The notes under the pieces: generated by a model
Database searches by the model: none
Seen by the model: only the letters and a program-made list of their open reading frames with translations
Told to the model about the DNA's origin: nothing
Shown: positions 25,258 to 36,100 of the stretch, in pieces
Layout: every line of letters starts with the position of its first letter
How positions within the stretch are numbered: position 1 is the first letter of the stretch
Position numbers and translations under genes: made by a program
NCBI GenBank assembly: GCA_017654935.2
Contig: CM065713.1
Coordinates: forward strand, 17,171,945-17,235,944
DNA: 64,000 bases
Reading direction: 5' to 3'
From: Phymorhynchus buccinoides
Lineage: Eukaryota; Mollusca; Gastropoda; Neogastropoda; Raphitomidae

Positions 25258-26672
25258 CGATCCCTCCCCCCGCCCCGTGGGGACACCGGGGGGGTCTTTT
25301 GTATAAATAGTTCCCCCACCTTCTGGAAGTTCTGTGCTTGTACTTGTCACTCTCTTTGACTCTGCCTTTTCCCTTTGCTTACTGTCATCTACTATCTTTC
25401 TGCCTTACTGGTGTTGCTGCCGCACGTGCCTATGTTAAAATCGGGTGCCTATGCCGTATCACAGGAGTAACGTTTTGGTAGTTGTAGTCTTCCGCGGCAT
25501 ATAATTCCGACCTTGTTTGTCGCATTAGCCAATGACTATGCTATTAATTGCTCCTATTTAAATTGATTTATTTTTTCTATCTTAAATACGTCTTGCTTTT
25601 AATGCAGTTTTAAGTTTTTATGCTTAGATGTTCTAAAAGAGAGGGTGAACTTTATTCCTCCGCAAGGTTTAGGTCTGAGCGCACATTTTCAATTCGTGTT
25701 CAGAGCAAAATTAGCTGCGATGCGAGAAGCATTCTTTGTGATGACCTCGCTGCCTTCTCAACTATGCACAAAGGCCAACGAGGTATGAGAGTTCATAATG
25801 ACTTTATAGTTTTATTTAAATGTTCTCCTGTTTGACAGTTGGAAATAATTTGAAACTGATTCGTTTTAGACTATGGGCCTGGTACGTTCTAATGAATCCC
25901 AGTGTTGGGAAATGGAGACCAAGGCAGTATGTGTTAGTTTCACACACATGTCTGTAAGGTTTTTATCTGCTTCTCGTATGCGATATGTCAAGGAGTACAG
26001 TTTAAGCATTGTATATTTTGCATCTAGAAATTCGCCTTTTATGTTTGCGAGTTTGTTTAATGATGAGCATGTACATATTTGAGTATTTGTATCGCCATTT
26101 AGTAGTGTTATTCAGCTTGGTGGATAGATTGAGAGAGAGCAGAGAAAGAAATATGCAATGAAAGATTAGAATATAGTCGAGAGAGAGAGAGGCAATTTTA
26201 GATGAATGTGATTATTTTACATAAAGGTAATAACATACATGCATAATACGTGAGTGAACACACATGCACACTCACTCACAGTTCTCACATACACTCATGC
26301 CCCAATTCAGAATCTTGAACACAGACACTGACATTTGAATTATGGATCAACGTTTATTTTATTATTATTTTTAAGCAATGTGTTCTTTTGTTTACATTGC
26401 AGTTTTTACGGCACTGTTTATCGATGAACTGGAATAAAGAAAATCGACATCAGTAAACATCCGTGTTAGCGTTGGATGAGAGGCAGCGACACTGGTCCAT
26501 TTTCCTGCCTTTTTTAACACTTTCAAAAATATTCCCTCCAGCCGAAGTCGGATTTGCTGGGCCTAACTATTTCTTAGTTAGGCGCATAACGGCAGCATGA
26601 TGCATCTGCGCTCATAATTGACAGGAAACTGTCTGAGCGATCGAAGAAGAAGAAGAATATCCTACGATCAAT
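25258..26672 (+). repeat. Interspersed repeat family B, split copy
   Basis: Bases 25258-25415 and 26487-26672 together match the uninterrupted copy at 53665-53955 and the minus copy at 27135-27460. Shared blocks are a C-rich start with ccgtggggac, ttccaccttctggaagttct (approximate), ccttttccctttgcttact, gggcctaactatttcttagt, and gacaggaaactgtctgagcg plus a GAA tail. The GAA-repeat tail suggests a LINE 3' end or SINE. The two halves are separated by about 1.07 kb. Confidence 0.7.
25416..26486. mobile_element. Insertion splitting family B repeat
   Basis: This 1.07-kb piece interrupts the repeat at 'gccttactgg/actggtcc'. Its edges hold related inverted bases: gtgttgctgcc on the left and, on the reverse strand, gtgtcgctgcc on the right. 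That resembles a degraded hAT-type terminus. Frames at 25620-25835 and 25873-26082 (about 70 codons each) have no domain I recognise. Confidence 0.45.
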
Positions 26673-26759
26673 TAGTGTACAGTGTTGGTAATCCTTTCAA
26701 AATATATTGGTCCCTAACTCATCACTTTTTCGTGAATTTTTTAAAAACCCAATCGAACT

Positions 26760-27134
26760 GTTCATCTCGCCGGTACTGGTTCGGTTAAAACATGAACATA
26801 CGCACACGCATGGGCGCGCACACACACACACAGGTGGAAGCTTTTCCGCAGTTTAGAGGTTGATTGATGGATTACCTTCCGATAGGAAAGATGCTACATC
26901 TGCAATTCAAATCAACAAATGATAACATTAATCAAGTTTTTACAAGTAAGGGTCATGAAGGGTTGCTCCTCAATTTTTTTTAATAAACCTGGTTTGCAGA
27001 CACAGGCCACTGTAAAAAAAACAAAAAAAACAAGAAGAAACTAAAATCAGGCCCACAGCCTGCTAAGAAGCACCCATACACACGGGTCACTTGCACAGTA
27101 GGAATTGTGGCGCCTGCTTTTGCTCTCCATCACC
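26760..27134. other. CA tract and unclassified repeat
   Basis: The CA run at 26819-26832 leads into a segment related to 22155-22260. The rest is AT-rich with no gene seen. Confidence 0.4.
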
Positions 27135-27460
27135 TAACAATCTTCTTCGTCATCCACACCTCACAGTTTCCTGTCATAAGAGTGCAGATGCGTCATGGTG
27201 CTGTTAGGTGCCTAACTAGGAAATTGTTAGGCCCAGCATGTCCGTCTTCGGCTGGAGAAAATCTGTATAGGAGTTTCTAGAACAAAGGCAGGAGAATGGA
27301 CCGGTAAGGCAGAAAGACAGTAGATCACAGTAACTTGAGTAAGCAAAGGGGAAAAGCAGAGTCAAAGAGAGTGATAGATTAGAGGAAGTTATATGCACAG
27401 AGCTTCAAGAGGGTGGGGGAACTATTTGTTCGAAAGACTCCCCGGTATCCCCACGGGATG
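27135..27460 (-). repeat. Interspersed repeat family B, minus copy
   Basis: Reverse-strand copy of the family at 53665-53955 with the same order of blocks. It begins next to a cttctt tail (27130-27136) and ends at ccccacgggatg. The short minus frames here are not genes. Confidence 0.7.
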
Positions 27461-28074
27461 AGGGTACATGTGTCCGTAAGGCAAGGGAAATAACTCAGCA
27501 GATTGGCTCGTTGTCTGCTTGATAGTTTAAGTTGGGGTCGATACAGACATTTACATTCGAACAAGCAGATGTGTTCTGGGTAAAGAAAGAATGTGTGCCA
27601 CAATGAAGCACCAAGTGAAAACTTTATGTGTCTAAATTGGAATTTTGCTTGTCACTTTTGCTTTGCTTTACATAATGGGGAACATTGTTGGGTGTTTTTT
27701 GAGTATTCTGATTTTCAAACAGTATTTTACTATGTGAAGAAACGAAGATGACTGCTGGGTTCAATAAAATTCACAACAAATTAAAACAAAGTCAAAATTA
27801 AAACCCAGAAGAAACGGTTTAATGATATAAAAAAAACACAGAGCAAAACAAAACACGACGTTTCAGGTTCAACCCGTTGTCCAGTGCTAAAAATCGATAT
27901 GACATAGTGACACACATGACGTAAAGACGTAAACAACTTGTGATGCAATAATAAAATTGACGGTGGACAGTGACATCACTTGAGTAAAAATGATGACAAA
28001 TAAACTTACGACGATTAATATGAAATAAAGATCTACCAGATTGGATTGTCCAAAACAAACAATATTGTAGAAAA

Positions 28075-28115
<41 letters not shown>

Positions 28116-28401
28116 ATTATTTCATTTCCCACTATCTATCCCATTCTCTATTTCTTGTACACCCTGTTGCTCTATGCATGATCATAAGGATAACCTTATG
28201 TGCACATTCATCAGTGAGTATGACGTATTCTCAAACTATGAAAAAACAAAGGAAAACAATTATATTATGAATATCTAGAATCAACTTCAATGCACTTGAC
28301 ACTACACGATCGATATGCAATACGATATACAATACACCCCCATCCCCATCCGCACTTCCACCACAAACACACACACACACACACACACACACAAGCCAGG
28401 G

Positions 28402-28992
28402 TCAGCTCCAAAACTGTTTTAAGAGCGGATATTCATCCCACTGGGGCAGAATGTGCCCAGCAAAGTACATTTCTGTACATTTTCTTTTGGCTCGCCCTGT
28501 GCCGTTCTGCCAGATGACACACATGGTGAGGTGGTCGATACAGTGCCCTGGCCTCTGGAAGTGTTCCCCGACCTGAGTGCTGTAACCAAGCCTGGCAGCA
28601 CGGAGGTGTTCCTCACCACGCTCTGCAAGAGTCTGGTACGTCTCCCCCACATACAACATCATGGGCGCGGTGCTGCTGCACAGTGAGCAAATGACGACAT
28701 AGATGACATCACTGGACTGGCAATTGAAATGCCGCCGCACCTCCACTGTGCCTTTTGGGCCCTTGATGATGTTGGTAGCGTTGATGTGCCGGCAAATCTT
28801 GCACTTTCTTTGTTGGCAAGGGTGCGTTCCAGGGGTCGGATGTGGGACATCTGGAGGGAGACGTGAATGCACAAGGTGGTCCCTGAGATTTGTATCTCTC
28901 TTGTATGCCACAAGAGGTGGCTCAGGAAATGCTTCTTGAAGAAGCGGGTCATTTTGAATGATGGTGAAGTTTTTTAGTAGAATGTTCTTCAC
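28402..28992 (-). CDS. Penelope-like retroelement C-terminus with GIY-YIG endonuclease (partial)
   Basis: The minus-strand frame of 196 codons is open to a stop and contains the C-terminal part of a Penelope-like protein. Residues about 20-45 (PPLVAYKRDTNLRDHLVHSR) are the usual linker after the RT. THPCQQRKCKICRHI is the Cys-rich zinc-binding stretch. DVIYVVICSLC and LYVGETYQTLAERGEEH are the GIY and YIG halves of the endonuclease, with the conserved Arg in 'AERGEEH'. This domain nicks DNA to prime integration in Penelope-like elements. The RT domain that should precede it is absent, because the frame begins at the centre of the inverted repeat. It is best read as a truncated element. Confidence 0.85.
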   Translation of the reverse strand: MKNILLKNFTIIQNDPLLQEAFPEPPLVAYKRDTNLRDHLVHSRLPPDVPHPTPGTHPCQQRKCKICRHINATNIIKGPKGTVEVRRHFNCQSSDVIYVVICSLCSSTAPMMLYVGETYQTLAERGEEHLRAARLGYSTQVGEHFQRPGHCIDHLTMCVIWQNGTGRAKRKCTEMYFAGHILPQWDEYPLLKQFWS

Positions 28993-29004
28993 TTCTTCAC
29001 CACC

Positions 29005-29278
29005 TGATTTGCCAGCACGTCAACGCTACCAACATCATCAAGGGCCCAAAAGGCAAAGTGGAGGTGCGGCGGCATTTCAATTGCCAGTCCAGCGACGTCA
29101 TCTATGTCGTCATTTGCTCACTGTGCAGCAGCACCGCGCCCATGACGTTGTATGTGGGGGAGACGTACCGGACTCCTGCAGAGCGTGGTGAGGAACACCT
29201 CCGTGCTGCCAGGCTTGGTTACAGCACTCAGGTCGGGGAACACTTCCAGAGGCCAGGGCACTGTATCGACCACCAAGT
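29005..29278 (+). pseudogene. Inverted partial copy of the GIY-YIG segment
   Basis: The plus strand repeats the endonuclease segment (RRHFNCQSSDVIYVVICSLC and LYVGETYRTPAERGEEH) with a few substitutions. It stops after 'CIDH', where about 255 bp are missing compared with the minus-strand arm. Confidence 0.8.
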
Positions 29279-29447
29279 TGATTCTAGATATTCATAATAT
29301 AATTGTTTTCCTTTGTTCTTTCATAGTTTGAGAATACGTCATACTCACTGATGAATGTGCACATAAGGTTATCCTTATGATCATGCATAGAGCAAGAGGG
29401 TGTACAAGAAATAGAGAATGGGATAGATAGTGGGAAATGAAATAATC

Positions 29448-29517
<70 letters not shown>

Positions 29518-29699
29518 TTTTCTACAATATTGTTTGTTTTGGACAATCCAATCTGGTAGATCTTTATTTCATATTAATCGTCGTAAGTTTATTTGTCATC
29601 ATTTTTACTCAAGTGATGTCACTGTCCACCGTCAATTTTATTATTGCATCACAAGTTGTTTACGTCTTTACGTCATGTGTGTCACTATGTCATATCGAT

Positions 29700-29740
29700 T
29701 TTTAGCACTGGACAACGGGTTGAACCCGAAACGTCGTGTT
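29700..29740 (+). ncRNA. Degenerate hammerhead-like motif in Penelope arm
   Basis: In each outer arm, cactggacaac is followed by the hairpin gggttgaaccc and then gaaacgtcg. In Penelope-like elements the repeat arms usually carry a hammerhead ribozyme with ctgatga, a hairpin and gaaac. Here the hairpin and gaaac are kept but ctgatga reads ctggaca, so it is probably inactive. The mirror copy is at about 27855-27893 on the minus strand. Confidence 0.4.
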
Positions 29741-30012
29741 TTGTTTTGCTCTGTGTTTTTTTTTATCATTAAACCGTTTCTTCTGGGTTTTAATTTTGAC
29801 TTTGTTTTAATTTGTTGAGTATTTTACTAATATACCAATGGGGCTTTATACTACTTGTTGGCGACGCACAAGGGTGATAATTTTATGCATTGAATCAAGT
29901 GCACCACCTAGTGATGTTCAGGGACAGAATTTTCAGTGGCTGTATACTGCTTCTTCGCAACGCGCAAGGGTGGTCATTGTATGTAGGTGGCGCACGCAAT
30001 GGTGAACTTAGC

Positions 30013-31063
30013 TGCTGAGTTCACCGCCAGGTGGCAACAAAATCGAGAGGGTCTTATCCTCGTGATACTATCTGTTGGGGAGAGAGAACGAACGAACAAA
30101 TGAATAAATGTTTTTTATTGAGGGAAAGCGGAATAAGCACAATAACCGGCTTTTTTTCATCCGGCCCTTCGAACAAAAAGAAAAGAAATTAAAAAATACA
30201 AATAGAAAAAAAAGACATAGCAAAATACAAGAAAAACAAAAAACAACAACATTAAATCAAGGTCGTAAACGGACGCACCGTGCAAGGCATATAAATAAGA
30301 TAGATTACATCAATTAAAGAGAGAGAGACTGAGACAAGGACAGACAGACAGACAGATACAGACCGACAGAGAGAGGGAGGTCAAAAGAAAAGAACAGATG
30401 GAAGAAATGAAGTAATACATGCAGGAACAATAATGCATCGTAAATACAATGTACATATAAGAAGACTGAACACATCAGCATGTATTATACCCGAAAGCTT
30501 GATTTGTTGTTCCCATGTATTATAACAAATGAGAGATTTAGGATACAAAGTAGACATTCTTGGAATATGAGATAGAGTATTCGTTCATGAGCATTTGATT
30601 ATATCTTTTTTTGAATGTGCTTAGACACACATGAACGTTAATTTGGGAAGAAATGCCGTTCCAGAGGAGACCCCCTGCATATTGTAAGCTAGATTTGAAT
30701 AAATCTAATTTTGGAAGAGGTAATGTCAGTCTATGAGGAAGACGTTTCATGTTGTATTGACATTTTTCTTGTAGAGAAGGAGCATAGCCTGACATAATTT
30801 TGAACATAAATATTGCTTTATTATATCTTAATTTAAAATCAAGAGGGAGAATGTCTAATGATACATAATCAGATTGAGTAAGACTCGACGATATGAGTAA
30901 GACTAATTTCAGTGCTCGTCTATAGAGACTATGCAGTGGCTGAAGAGAGAGAGAGAGAGGAGGGAGAGGAGTCGCTCCCTCTCTCTCTCTCTCTATCCCC
31001 AACAGATAATATCACAAGGATGAGACCCTCTCGATTTGTCGCCACCTGGCGGTGAACTCAGCA
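30013..31063. mobile_element. Fold-back arms surrounding a LINE fragment
   Basis: Bases 30013-30080 and 30997-31063 are inverted copies of about 67 bp with few mismatches (gctgagttcaccgccaggtg on the left). Sequence beyond them (29830-29860 and about 31105-31130) is weakly inverted as well ('aatggggctttat' versus 'aatgaggctttat'). The LINE fragment 30085-30990 fills the space between the arms. The simplest reading is a palindromic MITE into which a LINE inserted. Confidence 0.6.
30085..30990 (-). mobile_element. LINE C-terminus and 3' UTR (jockey supergroup)
   Basis: The minus frame (154 codons, 30538-31002) includes LHSLYRRALKLVLLISSSLT, an 'LRYNKAIFMFKIMSGYAP' block and LPLPKLDLFKSSLQYAGGLL followed by WNGISSQINVHVCLSTFKKR, which is the closing part of a non-LTR reverse transcriptase. 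The first residues come from a GA microsatellite. The 3' UTR ends with a hairpin-like gggccggatgaaaaaaagcc and aataaaaaac near 30110. The LINE at 62430-62975 ends in a similar way. The RT core is missing. Confidence 0.75.
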
Positions 31064-31261
31064 CTCATTCAGTACACGAGTCAGGGGCAGAGAATATTTG
31101 GCATAAAGCCTCATTAATGCTATCGCTGAAAATGTGATCAACATTTTACAGACCTCTGTACTGTTTAGTATAGTTGTTCACAAGCAGACCAACAGACAAA
31201 CCAGAAACCGTTAAAGGCAATAAGCCAGCCCACAAAACTGCATACAATGAACCAGAACACA

Positions 31262-31989
31262 AGACGGCAAAGCCACATGAACTGTACTCCCAGTTCAGGG
31301 CACAGATCAAAACAAGATGGCAAAGCCACATGAACTGTACTCCCAGTTCAGGGCACAGATCAAAACAAGATGGCAAAGCCACATGAACTGTACTCCCAGT
31401 TCAGGGCACAGATCAAAACAAGATGGCAAAGCCACATAAACTGTACTCCTAGTTCAGGACACAGATCAAAACAAGATGGAAAGCCACATGAACTGTACTC
31501 CCAGTTCAGGACACAGATCAAAACAAGATGGCAAAGCCACATGAACTGTACTCCCAGTTCAGGGCACAGATCAAAACAAGATGGCAAAGCCACATGAACT
31601 GTACTCCCAGTTCAGGACACAGATCAAAACAAGATGGCAAAGCCACATGAACTGTACTCCCAGTTCAGGACACAGATCAAAACAAGATGGCAAAGCCACA
31701 TGAACTGTACTCCCAGTTCAGGACACAGATCAAAACAAGATGGCAAAGCCACATGAACTGTACTCCCAGTTCAGGGCACAGATCAAAACAAGATGGCAAA
31801 GCCACATGAACTGTACTCCCAGTTCAGGACACAGATCAAAACAAGATGGCAAAGCCACATGAACTGTACTCCCAGTTCAGGGCACAGATCAAAACAAGAT
31901 GGCAAAGCCACATGAACTGTACTCCCAGTTCAGGACACAGATCAAAACAAGATGGCAAAGCCACATGAACTGTACTCCCAGTTCAGGGG
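31262..31989. repeat. Minisatellite, 53 bp unit, about 14 copies
   Basis: Units read gatggcaaagccacatgaac then tgtactcccagttcaggaca then cagatcaaaacaa. The copies differ at only a few sites (ggaca/gggca), so amplification is recent. Frames on both strands across it are repeat translations. Confidence 0.97.
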
Positions 31990-32009
31990 TGACATTTCTT
32001 TTTCCTTGC

Positions 32010-32636
32010 TGTCCCATCTTTTGGACCGCACAGTGGCGTCACTCCACGCCGCTCCACACCCTGGTTCGTCAGGTCCCATCTTCTGGGCCGTACAGTGGCG
32101 TCGCTCCATGCCGCTCCACACCCTGGTTCGTCAGGTCCCATCTTCTGGGCCGTACAGTGGCGTCACTCCACGCCGCTCCACACCCTGGTTCGTCAGGTCC
32201 CATCTTCTGGGCCGTACAGTGGGCGTCCATGCTCCATGCCGCTCCACACCCTGGTTCGTCAGGTCCCATCTTCTGGGCCGTACAGTGGCGTCGCTCCATG
32301 CCGCTCCACACCCTGGTTCGTCAGGTCCCATCTTCTGGGCCGTACAGTGGCGTCGCTCCATGCCGCTCCACACCCTGGTTCGTTAGGTCCCATCTTCTGG
32401 GCCGTACAGTGGCGTCGCTCCACGCCGCTCCACACCCTGGTTCGTCAGGTCCCATCTTCTGGGCCGTACAGTGGCGTCGCTCCATGCCGCTCCACACCCT
32501 GGTTCGTCAGGTCCCATCTTCTGGGCCGTACAGTGGCGTCGCTCCACGCCGCTCCACACCCTGGTTCGTCAGGTCCCATCTTCTGGGCCGTACAGTGGCG
32601 TCGCTCCATGCCGCTCCACACCCTGGTTCGTTAGGT
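32010..32636. repeat. Minisatellite, 62 bp unit, about 10 copies
   Basis: Units read cttctgggccgtacagtggc, gtcgctccatgccgctccac, accctggttcgtcaggtccc, at. The array directly follows the 53-bp array, separated by about 20 bp. The unit has no stop in any of the three plus frames, so a 312-codon frame (31899-32837) runs through both arrays. Because 62 is not a multiple of 3, the peptide cycles through three frames every 186 bp. Confidence 0.97.
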
Positions 32637-33022
32637 CGCAGAACCCGAAACCAGCAGTTCAAAGGGAGCGAATCAATGTTAGGCTATCAGGAGGCAAATA
32701 ACCGAGGAGACACTGCACTACTGCTGAATCACTTCGGTGTATGTTCTGAGTTAACATACGCAGGACACAACCTACCATGTCCGCTACTGACGACAATAAT
32801 GTCTAAGTCGCGGAGCCAGCGTGAATGTCAGGGATGACAATTTACGACTGGGGAGCAGGATATTTTTTTTATTTAAAAATTCCTCGTATTGATAGTTTCA
32901 TTATTTACAAAAAAAACTCATTATAATAATAGTCTTTTATTATACCAACTTTGGTTTAAATCCTTTCGTTATTATTTTATAATTAATGTTAATATAACTG
33001 CTTTCATAACATTTTTTTAATA
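32637..33022. other. Unassigned; old repeat at 32938-33020
   Basis: The last 80 bp resemble 15720-15795. No gene is seen, apart from the tail of the repeat-derived frame ending at 32837. Confidence 0.4.
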
Positions 33023-33024
33023 CA

Positions 33025-33189
33025 GTGGAACCTCCCTATTAAGGCTTTGAAAATACGAGGAAAAAAGTCTTAATAGGAAGCTGAACACTCAGAAGTCCGG
33101 ATATGAATGGGAAAAAATATGTGAAAGATGTTTGGGTCACATGTTAGAGGGAGTGTTGAAGGGGAAGGTCTCAATAGGGAGGTTCCACT
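33025..33189. mobile_element. MITE with CAGTGGAACCTCC termini (pogo-like)
   Basis: The left end is cagtggaacctccctattaa. The right end, on the reverse strand, is cagtggaacctccctattga. TA flanks are at 33023-33024 and 33190-33191. The element at 60813-60971 has the same termini. Its right half (from gtttgggtcacatgttagag) is the parent of the 68-bp satellite that follows. Confidence 0.85.
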
Positions 33190-36100
33190 GTACTAATGTT
33201 TGGGTCACATGTTAGAGGGAGTGTTGAAGGGGAAGGTCTTCATAGGGAGGTTCCACTGTACTAATGTTTGGGTCACATGTTAGAGGGAGTGTTGAAGGGG
33301 AAGGTCTTCATAGGGAGGTTCCACTGTACTAATGTTTGGGTCACATGTTAGAGGGAGTGTTGAAGGGGAAGGTCTTCATAGGGAGGTTCCACTGTACTAA
33401 TGTTTGGGTCACATGTTAGAGGGAGTGTTGAAGGGGAAGGTCTTCATAGGGAGGTTCCACTGTACTAATGTTTGGGTCACATGTTGAAGGGGAAGGTCTT
33501 GATAGGGAGGTTCCACTGTACTAATGTTTGGGTCACATGTTAGAGGGAGTGCTGAAGGGGAAGGTCTTCATAGGGAGGTTCCACTGTAATAATGTTTGGG
33601 TCACATGTTAGAGGGAGTGCTGAAGGGGAATGTCTTCATAGGGAGGTTCCACTGTACTAATGTTTGGGTCACATGTTAGAGGGAGTGTTGAAGGGGAAGG
33701 TCTTCATAGGGAGGTTCCACTGTAATAATGTTTGGGTCACATGTTAGAGGGAGTGCTGAAGGGGAAGGTCTTAATAGGGAGGTTCCACTGTACTAATGTT
33801 TGGGTCACATGTTAGAGGGAGTGCTGAAGGGGAAGGTCTTCATATGGAGGTTCCACTGTACTAATGTTTGGGTCACATGTTAGAGGGAGTGCTGAAGGGG
33901 AAGGTCTTCATAGGGAGGTTCCACTGTACTAATGTTTGGGTCACATGTTAGAGGGAGTGCTGAAGGGGAAGGTCTTCATAGGGAGGTTCCACTGTACTAA
34001 TGTTTGGGTCACATGTTAGAGGGAGTGCTGAAGGGGAAGGTCTTCATAGGGAGGTTCCACTGTACTAATGTTTGGGTCACATGTTAGAGGGAGTGCTGAA
34101 GGGGAAGGTCTTCATAGGGAGGTTCCACTGTACTAATGTTTGGGTCACATGTTAGAGAGAGTGCTGAAGGGGAAGGTCTTCATAGGGAGGTTCCACTGTA
34201 CTAATGTTTGGGTCACATGTTGAAGGGGAAGGTCTTCATAGGGAGGTTCCACTGTACTAATGTTTGGGTCACATGTTAGAGGGAGTGTTGAAGGGGAATG
34301 TCTTCATAGGGAGGTTCCACTGTACTAATGTTTGGGTCACATGTTAGAGAGAGTGCTGAAGGGGAAGGTCTTCATAGGGAGGTTCCACTGTACTAATGTT
34401 TGGGTCACGTGTTGAAGGGGAAGGTCTTCATAGGGAGGTTGCACTGTACTAATGTTTGGGTCACATGTTAGAGGGAGTGTTGAAGGGGAAGGTCTTCATA
34501 GGGAGGTTCCACTGTACTAATGTTTGGGTCACATGTTAGAGGGAGTGTTGAAGGGGAAGGTCTTCATAGGGAGGTTCCACTGTACTAATGTTTGGGTCAC
34601 ATGTTAGAGGGAGTGTTGAAGGGGAAGGTCTTCATAGGGAGGTTCCACTGTACTAATGTTTGGGTCACATGTTAGAGGGAGTGCTGAAGGGGAAGGTCTT
34701 CATAGGGAGGTTCCACTGTACTAATGTTTGGGTCACATGTTAGAGGGAGTGCTGAAGGGGAAGGTCTTAATAGGGAGGTTCCACTGTACTAATGTTTGGG
34801 TCACATGTTAGAGGGAGTGCTGAAGGGGAAGGTCTTCATAGGGAGGTTCCACTGTACTAATGTTTGGGTCACATGTTAGAGGGAGTGCTGAAGGGGAATG
34901 TCTTCATAGGGAGGTTCCACTGTAATAATGTTTGGGTCACATGTTAGAGGGAGTGCTGAAGGGGAAGGTCTTCATAGGGAGGTTCCACTGTACTAATGTT
35001 TGGGTCACATGTTAGAGGGAGTGCTGAAGGGGAATGTCTTCATAGGGAGGTTCCACTGTACTAATGTTTGGGTCACATGTTAGAGAGAGTGCTGAAGGGG
35101 AAGGTCTTCATAGGGAGGTTCCACTGTACTAATGTTTGGGTCACATGTTGAAGGGGAAGGTCTTCATAGGGAGGTTCCACTGTACTAATGTTTGGGTCAC
35201 ATGTTAGAGGGAGTGCTGAAGGGGAAGGTCTTCATAGGGAGGTTCCACTGTACTAATGTTTGGGTCACATGTTAGAGGGAGTGCTGAAGGGGAAGGTCTT
35301 CATAGGGAGGTTCCACTGTACTAATGTTTGGGTCACATGTTAGAGGGAGTGCTGAAGGGGAAGGTCTTCATAGGGAGGTTCCACTGTACTAATGTTTGGG
35401 TCACATGTTAGAGGGAGTGCTGAAGGGGAAGGTCTTCATAGGGAGGTTCCACTGTACTAATGTTTGGGTCACATGTTAGAGGGAGTGCTGAAGGGGAAGG
35501 TCTTCATAGGGAGGTTCCACTGTACTAATGTTTGGGTCACATGTTAGAGGGAGTGCTGAAGGGGAAGGTCTTCATAGGGAGGTTCCACTGTACTAATGTT
35601 TGGGTCACATGTTAGAGGGAGTGCTGAAGGGGAAGGTCTTCATAGGGAGGTTCCACTGTACTAATGTTTGGGTCACATGTTAGAGGGAGTGCTGAAGGGG
35701 AAGGTCTTCATAGGGAGGTTCCACTGTACTAATGTTTGGGTCACATGTTAGAGGGAGTGCTGAAGGGGAATGTCTTCATAGGGAGGTTCCACTGTACTAA
35801 TGTTTGGGTCACATGTTAGAGGGAGTGCTGAAGGGGAAGGTCTTCATAGGGAGGTTCCACTGTACTAATGTTTGGGTCACATGTTAGAGGGAGTGCTGAA
35901 GGGGAAGGTCTTCATAGGGAGGTTCCACTGTACTAATGTTTGGGTCACATGTTAGAGGGAGTGCTGAAGGGGAAGGTCTTCATAGGGAGGTTCCACTGTA
36001 CTAATGTTTGGGTCACATGTTAGAGGGAGTGCTGAAGGGGAAGGTCTTCATAGGGAGGTTCCACTGTAATAATGTTTGGGTCACATGTTAGAGGGAGTGC

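Larger units (their letters stand above)
27733..29817. mobile_element. Penelope-like element arranged as a large inverted repeat
   Basis: The block is an inverted repeat centred near 29000. The outer arms (about 27772-28290 and 29283-29817) are near-identical reverse complements that include a CT/GA microsatellite. The inner arms carry the GIY-YIG endonuclease C-terminus of a Penelope-like retroelement: 28402-28992 on the minus strand and a shorter copy at about 29005-29278 on the plus strand. The right arm lacks about 255 bp present on the left (28290-28545). The 12-mer agtattttacta lies at 27721-27732 and 29818-29829 and is a plausible target-site duplication. No RT core is present. Confidence 0.8.

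Noticed and set aside
28046..28270. Ser/Leu-rich ORF, with mirror at 29292-29546
   Set aside because: They read the CT/GA microsatellite in the Penelope-like arms.
31899..32837. A 312-residue protein
   Set aside because: The frame exists because the 53- and 62-bp units lack stops. The peptide cycles through all three frames and has no domain.
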